Shown here: one piece after another, positions 25,300-34,660 of the stretch
How positions within the stretch are numbered: the stretch's first letter is position 1
Layout of the letters: each line of letters opens with the position of its first letter
DNA from: Streptomyces sp. H27-C3
GTDB taxonomy: Bacteria > Actinomycetota > Actinomycetes > Streptomycetales > Streptomycetaceae
Reading direction: 5' to 3'
NCBI RefSeq assembly: GCF_030063415.1
Contig: NZ_JASITA010000034.1
Location: 20,873-84,872, forward strand
Length of the DNA: 64,000 nucleotides
Position numbers and translations under genes: made by a program
The notes under the pieces: generated by a model
Told to the model about the DNA's origin: nothing
The model's database searches: none
Seen by the model: only the letters and a program-made list of their open reading frames with translations

Positions 25300-25919
25300 T
25301 GGCCGGGAAGGTGTTCTTCAGCGTGTCGATGTCGCTGGACGGGTTCATCGCGCCCGAGTCCTCCGAGGACTTGATGGGGCAGCAGTGGATGGAACTGCAG
25401 CAGTGGATCTTCCCGCTGCGGTTCTTCCGGGAGAACCTGAAGCTCGGCGAGGGCGGCGAGGAAGGGCGCGACAACGACATCGCGCGGGAGACGTTCGAGC
25501 GCACCGGCGCGAGCGTGATGGGTAAGCGCATGTTCGACGCCGGCGAGAAGATGTGGCCGGAGGAGGCGCCGTTCCACACGCCGGTGTTCGTCGTGACGCA
25601 CGAGAAGCGTGCCCCCTGGGAGCGGCCCGGCGGGACCACCTTCCACTTCGTCAACGACGGCATCGAGACCGCGCTCGACCAGGCCCGCGAGGCCGCCGGC
25701 GACCGCGACGTCCGCATCGCGGGCGGCGGCGCGACGATCTTGGAGTACGTGAACGCGGGCCTGATCGACGAATTCTCGATCGCGCTGTCACCCGTGCTGT
25801 TCGGCTCCGGAATCCGCCTGTTCGAGGGCGTGGACGCGGGCCGCGTGGCCCTGGAGCCGGTCCGCGCGGAGCCCTCCCCAAGGGTGACGCACCTGACCTA
25901 CACCGTCCGGGAGCGGTAA
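25299..25919 (+). CDS. Dihydrofolate reductase-family (RibD C-like) protein
   Basis: 206 residues, one-base overlap (TGATG) with the SRPBCC gene. RibD_C/DHFR-like fold: SVSMSLDGFIAPE at the start, ASVMGKRMFD, IAGGGATILEYVNAGLIDEF and FGSGIRLFEG. Function unknown; the trio ArsR-SRPBCC-DHFR is a recurrent actinobacterial operon. Its TAA stop is supplied by the first three bases of repeat copy 2. Confidence 0.9.
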   Translation: MAGKVFFSVSMSLDGFIAPESSEDLMGQQWMELQQWIFPLRFFRENLKLGEGGEEGRDNDIARETFERTGASVMGKRMFDAGEKMWPEEAPFHTPVFVVTHEKRAPWERPGGTTFHFVNDGIETALDQAREAAGDRDVRIAGGGATILEYVNAGLIDEFSIALSPVLFGSGIRLFEGVDAGRVALEPVRAEPSPRVTHLTYTVRER

Positions 25920-26018
25920 CGACCTCGGGGGCAATGGAGCGTCGTCGACCGACGACAACGCCGGAGGCGGAGTCACAGGACGCCGGGAGCCCGCGCACTA
26001 TTGCCCCCGAGGTCGTAA
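25917..26018 (-). repeat. MITE-like inverted-repeat element, copy 2 (inverted)
   Basis: 102 bp bounded by TAACGACCTCGGGGGCAATG (25917-25936) and TATTGCCCCCGAGGTCGTAA (25999-26018). The right 49 bp are the reverse complement of the left 49 bp of copy 1; the interiors differ. The two copies face each other around the segment 23537-25916. Confidence 0.8.
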
Positions 26019-26154
26019 CTGTCCCGACCTCAGCGCTCTCTCGCCGAGGTCAGCTGCCCGCGGACGGCCCGGCCCGCCCTGGCGGCGACGACGGATGGCG
26101 ATACGTGCTCACCCATGGGGGCGGGGAGCTGGCCAGGTACGCCGACACGGTGTC

Positions 26155-27075
26155 CGCGCGATCAAGTTCACCGAGCCCGAGCCGCAGAAAGAGCCGAAGA
26201 ACCTGCGCAAGCTCAGGAAGGCGATCCGCAAGAAGTGGGGCACCGTCGCCCTGATCGACATCCTGAAAGAGGCCGCCCTGCGCACCGGGATGCTCAAGGC
26301 CCTCGCCCCGGCCGGCACCCGGGAGGCGATCGACGAGGCGAAGCTCCTGGAACGCCTGCTCCTGATCGCGTACGCCTACGGCACCAACTCAGCGATCAGC
26401 TCCGTCGCGTCCGGCGAGCACAAGCACACCGAGGAAGAGCCGCGCTACACGGCCCGCCGCTATCTGACCGCCGTCGGGCTGAAGGCCGCCGGCGTCGAGA
26501 TAGCGAATGCCACCTTCGCGGCCCGCTCCGAAGCGATCTGGGGCCAGGGCACCACCACCGCAGCTTCGGACTCCACGCACTTCAAAGCCTGGGACCGCAA
26601 CATCCTCACCGAGTGGCACTCCCGGTACGGAGGCCGCGGCGTGCTCGTGTACTGGCACATCGAAAAGGGTTCGATGGCCATTCACAGCCAGCTTCTGAAC
26701 TGCACCGCCTCGGAGGTCGCCGCCGCGATCGAGGGCATGATGCGGCACGCCACCACCATGCAGGCCGAGGGCAACTACGTCGATTCGCGCGGCCAGTCGG
26801 AAATCGGGTTCGGACTCACCCGGCTCCTGGGCTACGACCTGCTGCCGCGCATCAAGCAGATCAACAAGGTCACGCTGTACCGGCCCGGCCGCGAGGACGA
26901 GGACAACTACGACGAGTGGGCAGACCTCCTGACCGACGAGGACAAACGCGCCCTGACCCCGCTGTTCTGGATGCACATCCAGCCTTACGGCGAGGTACGG
27001 CTAAATATGGGCCGCCGGCTTCAGCTCGCCCAGCCCGTCCCGCAGGAGCCAGACCCCGAGCCGGCCGCCGCGTAG
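26155..27075 (+). pseudogene. tnpA: Tn3-family transposase (tnpA) remnant with an internal deletion
   Basis: About 306 codons of a protein that is normally ~1000 residues. It begins inside the middle region, contains two acidic catalytic positions (TAASDSTHFKAWD and GNYVDSRGQSEIGFGLTRLLGYDLLPRI), then jumps in frame from GREDEDNY to the normal C-terminal end (TDEDKRALTPLFWMHIQPYG). The missing ~150 residues include the third catalytic residue (Glu). It is therefore inactive. A strong terminator follows the stop. Confidence 0.88.
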
Positions 27076-27090
27076 CCCGACCCCAGAACC

Positions 27091-27126
27091 TCAGAGGGAC
27101 CCCGGCCACGGCCGGGGTCCCTCTGA
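27091..27126. terminator. Very strong hairpin after the Tn3 remnant
   Basis: A perfect 17-bp inverted repeat, TCAGAGGGACCCCGGCC (27091-27107) and GGCCGGGGTCCCTCTGA (27110-27126). The rest of 27127-27401 has no gene; it holds the operator at 27306. Confidence 0.85.
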
Positions 27127-27305
27127 CATGCGCGCATACGGGGCGCCTTCGATCCGAAAGCTACTGGCAGGTTACTTGTCACCTCGTTCGCCGCTCGTTA
27201 AGGCACCCCACCTCCCAGCCCGGCGCCCGACGCGCATCCCGTCACAACTCCCGCCACGCCTCCTGTCGCACCTCTTGCGCGAGGCACGACAAGCGCAGTC
27301 AAATA

Positions 27306-27323
27306 TAAGGAAAGGTTCCTAAC
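27306..27323 (+). promoter_or_regulatory. GGAAA/TTCC palindrome upstream of the MFS gene
   Basis: TAAGGAAAGGTTCCTAAC, a near-palindrome directly after an AT-rich TATAAG box (possible -10), 79 bp before the MFS start. A matching palindrome is found ahead of the phosphoesterase gene at 31287-31303. Confidence 0.5.
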
Positions 27324-27401
27324 AGTCGAGCCTTCCGTTCCCCTACTCCCCGGGCGCAGCTGTGCCCTGCCCTACCAGCCCCCCACGGCCGCGGAGCCCC
27401 T

Positions 27402-28670
27402 ATGTATCTCGCCTCCAGCAGATCCACGGACGTGCCCGACGGCCCGGCGAGCGGCCGGTCACCCAGACCGGGCACCGCCCGCAAAGGAGTGGCAGGGACG
27501 GTCGTCGCGCTGGGTGCGGTCAGCCTCGTCAGTGACATCTCCTCCGAGATGGTCACCGCGGTGATGCCTCTCTACTTCGTCCTCGGCCTGGGGCTGAGCC
27601 CCCTCCAGTTCGGCTTTCTCGACGGCATCCACAACGGGATCAGCGCGTTCGTACGGCTCGCCGGAGGGCACATCGCCGACCGCAGGCAGCGGTACAGGGC
27701 GGTCGCCGGTGCGGGCTACGCCCTCTCTGCGCTCTGCAAGCTCGGCCTGCTCTTCGCGGGCACCTCGGCCCCCGCCCTCTCCACCGCCCTGGCCGCCGAC
27801 CGGGTGGGCAAGGGCATTCGCACCGGCCCCCGGGACGCGCTCATCACGCTCAGCTGCGACCCGCGCGACCTCGGCCGCGCCTTCGGCGTGCATCGCGCGA
27901 TGGACACAACCGGCGCTCTCCTGGGGCCACTTGCCGCGTTCGCCCTGCTGTGGGCGACCATGGACTCGTACGAGAGCGTCTTCGTCGTCAGCTTCTGCTT
28001 CGGCGTCCTGGGCGTGGTCATCCTGCTCGCGTTCGTCCCCGGGCACCGCGAGACCTCGGACCGCGAGGCCGCCGCGCCGAGGCTGCGGGACACCGTGGGT
28101 CTGGTGCGCGAGCCGGGCTTCCGCCGGATGCTGATCACCGCTTCGGCGCTCGGCCTGGTCACCGTCGGGGACGGCTTCATCTTCCTGCTTCTGCAGAGCC
28201 GCCTCGACTTTACCGCCGGCTACCTTCCCCTGCTGCCGCTCGGCACCGCCCTGGTGTATCTGACGCTCGCCGTACCGTTCGGCAGAATCGCGGACCGGCA
28301 CGGCCGACGAGGGCTCTATCTCCTGGGCCACACAGCCCTGTTGGCCGTGTACGCGGTGCTGCTCACCCCACTCGGCGGCCCGGCGCTACTCGTCGCCGCG
28401 CTCGCGCTGCACGGCACCTTCTACGCGGCCACCGACGGCGTACTCATGGCCCTGGCGGGGCCCTCCCTGCCGGGAACCCAGCGGGCGGGCGGGCTGGCCA
28501 TTCTGCAGACCGGCCAAGCCGTCGGCCGCCTGCTGGCCTCCGTGCTCTTCGGCGCGGCCTGGACGACCTGGGGCACCCAGCCGGCCCTCGCCCTCGCTGC
28601 CGCCGGTCTCGCCCTCACCCTGCCGATCAGTCTCTTCCTCCTCCCCACACAGCAGGAGCCGACGCCGTGA
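27402..28670 (+). CDS. MFS transporter
   Basis: 422 residues with about 12 hydrophobic segments and the MFS loop motif GGHIADRRQRYRAVAGAGY between TM2 and TM3, followed by DRVGKGIRTGPRDALI. Inner-membrane secondary transporter; substrate unknown. The subgroup (VSLVSDISSEMVTAVMPLYF start) is widespread and uncharacterised. Stop and next start overlap (GTGA), so the beta-propeller gene is co-translated. Confidence 0.9.
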   Translation: MYLASSRSTDVPDGPASGRSPRPGTARKGVAGTVVALGAVSLVSDISSEMVTAVMPLYFVLGLGLSPLQFGFLDGIHNGISAFVRLAGGHIADRRQRYRAVAGAGYALSALCKLGLLFAGTSAPALSTALAADRVGKGIRTGPRDALITLSCDPRDLGRAFGVHRAMDTTGALLGPLAAFALLWATMDSYESVFVVSFCFGVLGVVILLAFVPGHRETSDREAAAPRLRDTVGLVREPGFRRMLITASALGLVTVGDGFIFLLLQSRLDFTAGYLPLLPLGTALVYLTLAVPFGRIADRHGRRGLYLLGHTALLAVYAVLLTPLGGPALLVAALALHGTFYAATDGVLMALAGPSLPGTQRAGGLAILQTGQAVGRLLASVLFGAAWTTWGTQPALALAAAGLALTLPISLFLLPTQQEPTP

Positions 28671-29716
28671 ACTCCGCCGATGAGCCAACTCACACCAAGA
28701 CCCCCATGGTTGCCATGAGCCTGCGGGCCAGATTCGTCGCCGTGGGCGCGGCCACCGTGCTGCTCGCGACGCTGGGCGTCGTGCACGCCGTGAACAGCGC
28801 GCATCGCACCGAGCCGGCCGACGGCGCGCAGAGCGTCCTGTCCCTGGGGGACGGCCCCGCGGTGTTCTTCCGGACCGACCGGGGCAGGCTCGCATCGGTC
28901 TCCAGGCCGGCTGGTGGCAAGGGTGGAAGCCGGGGGAAGGCGAAGGAGTCCGCCATGCCCTGTCACCGGTTCTACGCCGGAGGCGCCACGGCGGTCTGTC
29001 TGGCGACCAGGCCCGGGATCCCGCCCAGGACAAAGGCGGTGATTCTCGACCGGGACCTCAAGGAGAAGCGCGGCGTCCTGCTTCCCGGCGTGCCCAACAG
29101 GGCCAGGGTCTCGGCCTCCGGTCGGATGGTCGCCTGGACCGTCTTCGTGACCGGGGACTCCTACTCCTCGTCGTCCTTCTCGACCCGCAGTGGCATTCTC
29201 GACACCCGCACCGGCTACCTGATCAAGAACATGGAGACCATCCAGGTCTACCGCGACGGCAAGCGGTACCACTCGTCGGACGTGAACTTCTGGGGCGTCA
29301 CCTTCGCGCGCGACGACAACCGTTTCTTCGCGACCATGGCCACCCGGGGAAAGACCTACCTGGTCGAGGGCGACATGAAGAAGTGGAGCGCGCACACCGT
29401 CCGCGAGAACGTCGAATGCCCCTCGCTCTCCCCCGACAACACCCGCATCGCCTTCAAGAAGCGGGTGTCCGGCGGCGGCTCGGCACCCTGGCGGCTGCAT
29501 GTGCTCGACCTCAGGACGATGCGCGAGACGCCACTGGCCGAGACCCGGTCCGTCGACGACCAGGTGGCCTGGCTGGACGACCGCACTCTCGCCTACGCCG
29601 TTCCCGGCCGCACCGCGCGGTCCTCGGCCGTCTGGACCGTGCCCGCCGACGGCTCGGGGCGGGCCGAACTGACAGTGCCCGGCGCCTCGTCACCGTCCGC
29701 AGTGTCCGGAGGGTGA
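28667..29716 (+). CDS. Membrane-anchored TolB/beta-propeller-like protein
   Basis: 349 residues from a GTG overlapping the MFS stop by four bases. One N-terminal hydrophobic segment (FVAVGAATVLLATLGVVHAV, ~residues 23-42) acts as signal or anchor. The exported part has WD40/TolB-like repeats: VSASGRMVAWTVF, GVTFARDDNRFFATMATRG, CPSLSPDNTRIAFKKRV, VAWLDDRTLAYAV. Probably an extracytoplasmic partner of the transporter; function unknown. Confidence 0.75.
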   Translation: MNSADEPTHTKTPMVAMSLRARFVAVGAATVLLATLGVVHAVNSAHRTEPADGAQSVLSLGDGPAVFFRTDRGRLASVSRPAGGKGGSRGKAKESAMPCHRFYAGGATAVCLATRPGIPPRTKAVILDRDLKEKRGVLLPGVPNRARVSASGRMVAWTVFVTGDSYSSSSFSTRSGILDTRTGYLIKNMETIQVYRDGKRYHSSDVNFWGVTFARDDNRFFATMATRGKTYLVEGDMKKWSAHTVRENVECPSLSPDNTRIAFKKRVSGGGSAPWRLHVLDLRTMRETPLAETRSVDDQVAWLDDRTLAYAVPGRTARSSAVWTVPADGSGRAELTVPGASSPSAVSGG

Positions 29717-29750
29717 CGAGGGTGCCGGGACCGACGTTGCCGCCTCGGTG

Positions 29751-31094
29751 TCAGTGGCAGGTGTACGTGGGTCCGGTGTCCTTCACCTGGCCCGCGGTGT
29801 CGACGTACTGCCAGCCGAAGGTGGTGTCGGTGAAGTTGAGCTTGAGCACGCCGTACGGGCCGCTGATGCGCTTCTCACTGTTGGGCTGAACCTCCTCGAT
29901 CGGGTAGGGCTCGGCGCCGCCCATGCCGCCGACGATCTCCACGATCCCGTCGGCCTTGGCCTGCCCGTCGGCGTTCTGCGGAGCGAAGCGCTCGTAGTGG
30001 TGGTCGTGGCCGTTCAATACGAGGTCGGCCTTGGCGCCGTAGAGGATCTTCCAGACCGGCTTGCCGACCGGGTCGTTGCCGTGTCCGCCCGAGCTGTACA
30101 GCGGGTGGTGGAAGTACGCGGCGATGCAGCCCTTCTTGTTGCGCGCCAGATCGTCCTTCAGCCACTGGATCTGCGCGGCCTGGTCGAAGGCGTTGGAGTC
30201 GAGGGCCACGAAGTGCCAATTGCCCTCGTCGTAGCTGTAGTAGGACTTGCCCTGCGGGTAGGCGATCGAGCCGAAGTAGCTCTTGTAGCCCGCGAGCGAC
30301 CCGGCCGGGTCGTAGGTCTCGTGGTTGCCGGGCACCGGGCGGGTCTTCGCCTTGAACTTCCCCCACGACGTGTCGTAGTAGGAACGGAAGTCGGAGATCA
30401 TGGCGTCGTCGTACTGGTTGTCGCCCATGGTCAGATAGAACTTCGGGTCGATGCGCTGCGCCTGCGCGGCCGTCTTCGGGTGGGCGCAGGAACTGGAGGA
30501 CGCGGTGCACTGCGCCGCTATGTCCCCGGCGGCGACGACCGCGAAGGCCCCGGTCGGCGGCGGGCCACCGGCCAGGCTGCCGTAGACCTGGACCTCATGG
30601 AGCGAGTAGCCGTACCCGGTGCCGCGCGCGGTTCCGTACACCCGCAGATGGCGGCCCTTGCCGGACAGGCCGGCCCAGTCGTCCGAACCTCCGTTGCCCG
30701 CCGTCTCGTTGGCGAGACGGGTCCAGGTGACGGCGTCGTCGGAGACCTCGACGCGATACGCCTTCGCGTAGGCCGCCTCCCAGGAGAGCGTGACCCGCGA
30801 AATGGTGGCGGCGGCGCCGAGGTCGACCTGGAGCCACTGCGGGTCCTTGCCCTCGACGCTGGCCCAGCGGGTCGCCGGGTCGCCGTCGAAGGCCTGGGCG
30901 GGGCCGAGTGCGGCTTCCTCCGTGGAGGACGCGGTGGCGGGTTTGCCGCCGGAGATCAGGGGATCGGCCGCGGCGTCGGCCCGGTCCGGATTCATCAGCA
31001 ACAGACCGCCGATGAGGAGCAGAACGGCGGCGAACGCGGTCGCCAGGACGGTGGTCCTGGTGCGGAGTGGGGGTGGGGCGGTGGTCAGGCGCAT
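29751..31094 (-). CDS. Secreted metallophosphoesterase with N-terminal discoidin domain
   Basis: 447 residues. Signal peptide (TVLATAFAAVLLLIGGLLL, cleavage near ADAAAD), F5/8 type C (discoidin) domain ~45-165 (GDPATRWASVEGKDPQWLQVDLG), then a calcineurin-like phosphoesterase: AAGDIA, TMGDNQYDD, PVPGNHETYD, FHHPLYSSGGHG and LNGHDHHYER supply the metal ligands. Likely an extracellular phosphatase or phosphodiesterase. GGGAG is ~9 nt before the ATG. Confidence 0.93.
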   Translation of the reverse strand: MRLTTAPPPLRTRTTVLATAFAAVLLLIGGLLLMNPDRADAAADPLISGGKPATASSTEEAALGPAQAFDGDPATRWASVEGKDPQWLQVDLGAAATISRVTLSWEAAYAKAYRVEVSDDAVTWTRLANETAGNGGSDDWAGLSGKGRHLRVYGTARGTGYGYSLHEVQVYGSLAGGPPPTGAFAVVAAGDIAAQCTASSSSCAHPKTAAQAQRIDPKFYLTMGDNQYDDAMISDFRSYYDTSWGKFKAKTRPVPGNHETYDPAGSLAGYKSYFGSIAYPQGKSYYSYDEGNWHFVALDSNAFDQAAQIQWLKDDLARNKKGCIAAYFHHPLYSSGGHGNDPVGKPVWKILYGAKADLVLNGHDHHYERFAPQNADGQAKADGIVEIVGGMGGAEPYPIEEVQPNSEKRISGPYGVLKLNFTDTTFGWQYVDTAGQVKDTGPTYTCH

Positions 31095-31274
31095 GCCTGG
31101 ACTCCCTGGCTGAGACAGCGAGAGCTGGACAGCTTGCTTGCAGCCACGCCCCTGCTCAGGGTGGGCGCGGCGTGCGGCGGCCGGGTCAGAGCTCTCGCTG
31201 AGCGCGTCACGCCCACGAAGAGTCGGGCGCCGCGCCGAGCCGCTGCGGGGCAGCCTGGCAACGAGCCGTGTCCC

Positions 31275-31303
31275 TGTCAATGGATAACAGGAAACTTTCC
31301 TAT
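31275..31303 (-). promoter_or_regulatory. Phosphoesterase promoter with an upstream GGAAA palindrome
   Basis: Minus strand: a consensus TTGACA (31280-31275) as -35 with CAGGCT 17 nt downstream as a weak -10. Just upstream is the palindrome ACAGGAAACTTTCCTAT (+ strand 31287-31303), similar to the one at 27306-27323. Such GGAAA-TTTCC palindromes are typical of ROK-type sugar-responsive repressors in Streptomyces; that link is inference. Confidence 0.5.
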
Positions 31304-31359
31304 CTGTCGATGTCGGCTGCGCCATCCGGTGGTCAGGACGTACTGCCGGGGCGACAACG

Positions 31360-31365
31360 GGGTAC
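31360..31365 (+). promoter_or_regulatory. SigB-like GGGTAC -10 box
   Basis: GGGTAC lies 54 bp before the hemerythrin ATG and matches the -10 of stress sigma factor SigB promoters; no clean -35 was found. The gap 31095-31419 otherwise holds only the operator and promoter described above. Confidence 0.35.
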
Positions 31366-31419
31366 CGGGACCAGATACGCGTAAGCACAGCAGCGCAAGC
31401 ACACGGAGGAGCCGCAGGC

Positions 31420-31947
31420 ATGACCGACGAGCAGAGCGCCACGCAGGACGTCGTAGAGCTGATCCTCGACGACCACCGGACGATGGAGGGCCTCTTCCGC
31501 GAGATGCGCAGCGTCGAAGCGGACCGGGGAGGCGCCCTGCGGTCCTTCGCGGAGCTTCTCATCGCCCACGGGGAAGCGGAGGAGATCAAGGTCTACCCCG
31601 CCCTGAAGCGCTACAAGAACATCGACAACGAAGAGGTCGAGCACGGCGAGGAGGAGCACGCCGAGGGGAACGAGGCGCTGCTCGCCCTGCTCGAAGTCGC
31701 CGAGATCGGCTCCGACGAGTGGGACAAGAAGCTGGAAAAGCTGGTCGAGGCGGTCACGCACCACACCGACGAGGAGGAGCGCACCATCCTCAACAGTGCC
31801 CGCGAGAACGTCACAGACGACCGCAGGGCGGAGCTGGCGGCCGCGTTCACCGCGGAGCGGGCACGGCTTCTCGGCGCCGGATGCGGCGACATCGAGACCG
31901 TACGCAAGGTCGTGAAGAGCGGGACGGAGCCGTACCGGATTCCGTAG
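31420..31947 (+). CDS. Hemerythrin domain-containing protein
   Basis: 175 residues, GGAGG ~10 nt before the ATG. Metal ligands of the di-iron four-helix bundle are visible: DDHRTMEGLF, LIAHGEAEEIKVYP, GEEEHAEGNE and VTHHTDEEERT. Such proteins sense or buffer oxygen, iron or redox stress in the cytosol. Confidence 0.93.
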   Translation: MTDEQSATQDVVELILDDHRTMEGLFREMRSVEADRGGALRSFAELLIAHGEAEEIKVYPALKRYKNIDNEEVEHGEEEHAEGNEALLALLEVAEIGSDEWDKKLEKLVEAVTHHTDEEERTILNSARENVTDDRRAELAAAFTAERARLLGAGCGDIETVRKVVKSGTEPYRIP

Positions 31948-32380
31948 CCCAGCTCGGCCCCCGCCCGGAGCAGCGGCACGTGGGGCCCATGCCCCGGGGC
32001 GGGGCGACCGTGGGCCGAAAGAGGCGGTCGTTCACCCGGACCGCCGCCTGGACCGGGCAGGGTCAGGGGTACGTCGGCCAGCCGTCGGGGGCCGCGTCGT
32101 CCAAGTCGGCGCCGTTCGGCTCCGGTGGGCCGACCGGGGCCGCCATGCCCTCGCCACGCGAGGACCCAGGCTCGGTCGCGGCCGGGAGCCCCCAACTGCC
32201 CAGTCGACCGCGTGTTCCCGCTGATCACCCTGCGAACGGATCTTCGCCCATCTCGGAGAACTCCGTGCGTCACAGATGCGTCATGGCGACGCTGCGACAC
32301 CATCCGCGCCTCCCAGAAGGCTCACCGCACGCGTCGTCGACGAGCACACCGCACATGCGCCCGACACGCAGGAGGCCGGA
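31948..32380. other. 433-bp gap at the probable left edge of the defence island
   Basis: No gene I can support. It contains a GGCGGTC/GACCGCC hairpin (32023-32045), a GGGGC/GCCCC hairpin near 31982, and short TGCGTCA repeats near 32270. It separates housekeeping-type hemerythrin from the helicase operon, so an integration boundary may lie here; no direct repeat was found. Confidence 0.5.
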
Positions 32381-34660
32381 TCAATGGCCCCCAGCTCCCA
32401 GGGGACGAAGGAACCGGCTGGGCTCACCGTTCCAAGAGATGGTGAGTGCGTCCCGTGCCCTGGTGGCCGCAACGAACAGCAGGGAGCGCGCTCGCTGCAG
32501 TTCGCGCCTGTGGCGCAGGCGATCGGTCCGTTCCCAGGTGTCCACGGCCGAGCGGGGGACCAAGCCCTCCGAGACACCGGCGATGATCATGCAGCGGTAC
32601 TCAAGACCCTTGAAGCGGTACATGGTGCCCACGTGCACCCCCTCGGCCCCTCGCGCCCCTTCACCAGTGATCTTCGTGGCCACGATTCCGCGGCGGCCGA
32701 GCCGCGCCACCACCTCGTCGACCTTCTCGTTCGTCGGCACACAGACCGCGACGGACTCGCGCGGGACGTCGTGCCAGGCCTGTACTTGCTCCACCACGAG
32801 GTCGAGTTCCTTGTCCCAGCTGTCCGCGCTCCGCAGAAACGGGCGTCCGCCGTGCAACACCGACCGATATCCGGCGAGGTCATCGGTGCTGCCGTCGAGA
32901 TCGTCGAAGTCGGTCCCTTCCAGGATGCCGATCGCGGCGGCCAGGATCTCGCGGGTGGTGCGATAGCTGAGCGTCAGTTTCGCCGAGCGGCCCCGGATGT
33001 TGATGCCCAGACTGCCCAGAGTGACCTGGTTGTCGTAGATCCTCTGGTGTGTGTCACCGACGAGGAAGATGTCGTTGGCCTCCTTCGGGGGCACCATGGC
33101 TCGCAGCATCTTCCAGTGCGCGGGCCCGAGGTCCTGGGCCTCGTCCACGACGATGTGCCGGTAGCGGTAGCGCAGCCAGGCGCCGGTCCCCGACTCCGCG
33201 TGGATGTTGCCAGGCCCGCCACGCTCCTCCTCCTGACGGCGGCGCTCCTCGATCTTCTGCTGGCGGGCCATCTCCAACTGGGCTGCTCGTTCCGCTACTT
33301 GACGGTGCGTCTCCAGCCCCTTGACGTCGAGTCGTTGGGTGAAGCGCTCGGCGAGCTGCCAGATCTCGGCCCGGTCGGGGCGGGTCACGCTGCGGCCCCG
33401 CCCCGCCCGCCGAGCCCGGAAGTAGTCGGCGCGCGACGCCACGGCCTGGCCGAGGATCACCTGGTTCCACTCATCGCACAGGAACTCGGCGTCCCAGCGG
33501 CTCTCCCCGGCCTCCACGAGCAGTTGGCGCCACTCGCGCAGAGCCTGTGTGTCATCGATTCTGCGCTTGGCGTTCCCCGGGTCGGCCTCGCTGACCACAC
33601 GCGTCGCCAACTGGTCGACATGCAGGATGTCGACGCGGGCGAGCGTCTGCGGTCCGCCGAGCGAGAGGAGGCGGGAGCGCAGGTCGGCGGCGAGATTCTT
33701 GTTGAAGGTGGTGAAGAGGACCGGCTTGTTGTGGCCGGGGGGCAGCTGGTCCACGAGGTATTTCACCCGGTGGAGGGCGACAATCGTCTTCCCCGTTCCG
33801 GGACCGCCACCCACGCGGGCGGGCCCGGAGTAAGTGCGTCCCACCAGCCTTTCCTGGGTGGGGTGGAGGAATACCTTCCACCGGCCGAAGTCGCCCTCCT
33901 CAAGGATGCTCCGCAGCGACTCGTCATCGGTGATCACCACGGCCTGCGAGCGGTCGGCCGCCGCCTGCCAGTCCTCGCCGCGGACGCTCTCGGGCGATTC
34001 CTCGGACGCGACCGCGACCGGCGCGGTCACCTCATCCATGACCTGCTGGTACGGCACCTCGTCGCGCAGACGCAGCAGCACCTCTCCCGTGTGCCGCGGG
34101 GCGTATTCGGCGAGTCCGAGCAACTCGTCGTCCGTGGTGAGCTTGAGGACGATCGGGATCAGAGGCTCGGCCACGCCCAGGTCGGCCAGTTGCTTCGCGG
34201 TGTATTCGGCGAACAGCGGGGCGTCGGGGACGGCTTCCGGAGCGGCCGCTGCGGCACGCGGCACCGGGCCTTCCGTGCCCAGGACGCCGTCCTCCACCAC
34301 CTGGAGGTCCACATACTCGATCGCACCCGTGATCTGGTTGATGCCGTACGCGAGCCGGTCGAGGTTGCGGTGGACGTGTCCGCGGTGTTTGACCGAGACA
34401 AGCAGCCAGTCGTTGCCGCCCAGCCGCACCAGCAGCGCCCGGTACTCGCGGTTGACGCGCGCCGACCACAGCCGCTCGTGCCCCTTGAGCGGCTTGAGGT
34501 CGAAGCCCGGCGCCTCGGGATTCTTGCGGAACTCGTGCTGGAATTTGTAGACCGCCCCGACGATCGCCCGGTCCAGCTTGACGATTTCCTTGTCCGCTTT
34601 GTCGAGAAGGCGTAGGGTCGCGCCCGCTGTCGGCGCGCCGGTGCTGGTCGTGCTGGGCAT
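32381..34660 (-). CDS. SF1 UvrD/Rep-type helicase with a RelE/ParE-like N-terminal domain
   Basis: 759 residues. Residues ~15-105 resemble a RelE/ParE toxin fold (FRKNPEAPGFDLKPLKGHERLW, SARVNREYRALLVRLGG, VSVKHRGHVHRNLDRL). Residues ~260-750 are an SF1A helicase: Walker A VGGGPGTGKTIVALHRV, motif II VVDEAQDLGP, motif III FLVGDTHQRIYD, motif IV-like LSYRTTREIL, motif VI FVAATRARD. A charged coiled-coil-like insert (QQKIEERRRQEEER) lies between. Start ATG overlaps the stop of the giant helicase by one base, so both are one translational unit. Probably DNA processing in phage or plasmid defence; whether the RelE part cuts mRNA is unknown. Confidence 0.85.
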   Translation of the reverse strand: MPSTTSTGAPTAGATLRLLDKADKEIVKLDRAIVGAVYKFQHEFRKNPEAPGFDLKPLKGHERLWSARVNREYRALLVRLGGNDWLLVSVKHRGHVHRNLDRLAYGINQITGAIEYVDLQVVEDGVLGTEGPVPRAAAAAPEAVPDAPLFAEYTAKQLADLGVAEPLIPIVLKLTTDDELLGLAEYAPRHTGEVLLRLRDEVPYQQVMDEVTAPVAVASEESPESVRGEDWQAAADRSQAVVITDDESLRSILEEGDFGRWKVFLHPTQERLVGRTYSGPARVGGGPGTGKTIVALHRVKYLVDQLPPGHNKPVLFTTFNKNLAADLRSRLLSLGGPQTLARVDILHVDQLATRVVSEADPGNAKRRIDDTQALREWRQLLVEAGESRWDAEFLCDEWNQVILGQAVASRADYFRARRAGRGRSVTRPDRAEIWQLAERFTQRLDVKGLETHRQVAERAAQLEMARQQKIEERRRQEEERGGPGNIHAESGTGAWLRYRYRHIVVDEAQDLGPAHWKMLRAMVPPKEANDIFLVGDTHQRIYDNQVTLGSLGINIRGRSAKLTLSYRTTREILAAAIGILEGTDFDDLDGSTDDLAGYRSVLHGGRPFLRSADSWDKELDLVVEQVQAWHDVPRESVAVCVPTNEKVDEVVARLGRRGIVATKITGEGARGAEGVHVGTMYRFKGLEYRCMIIAGVSEGLVPRSAVDTWERTDRLRHRRELQRARSLLFVAATRARDALTISWNGEPSRFLRPLGAGGH

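Noticed and set aside
31948..32380. A minus-strand frame covering this gap.
   Set aside because: No Shine-Dalgarno, no similarity and Arg/Pro-rich composition typical of non-coding high-GC DNA.
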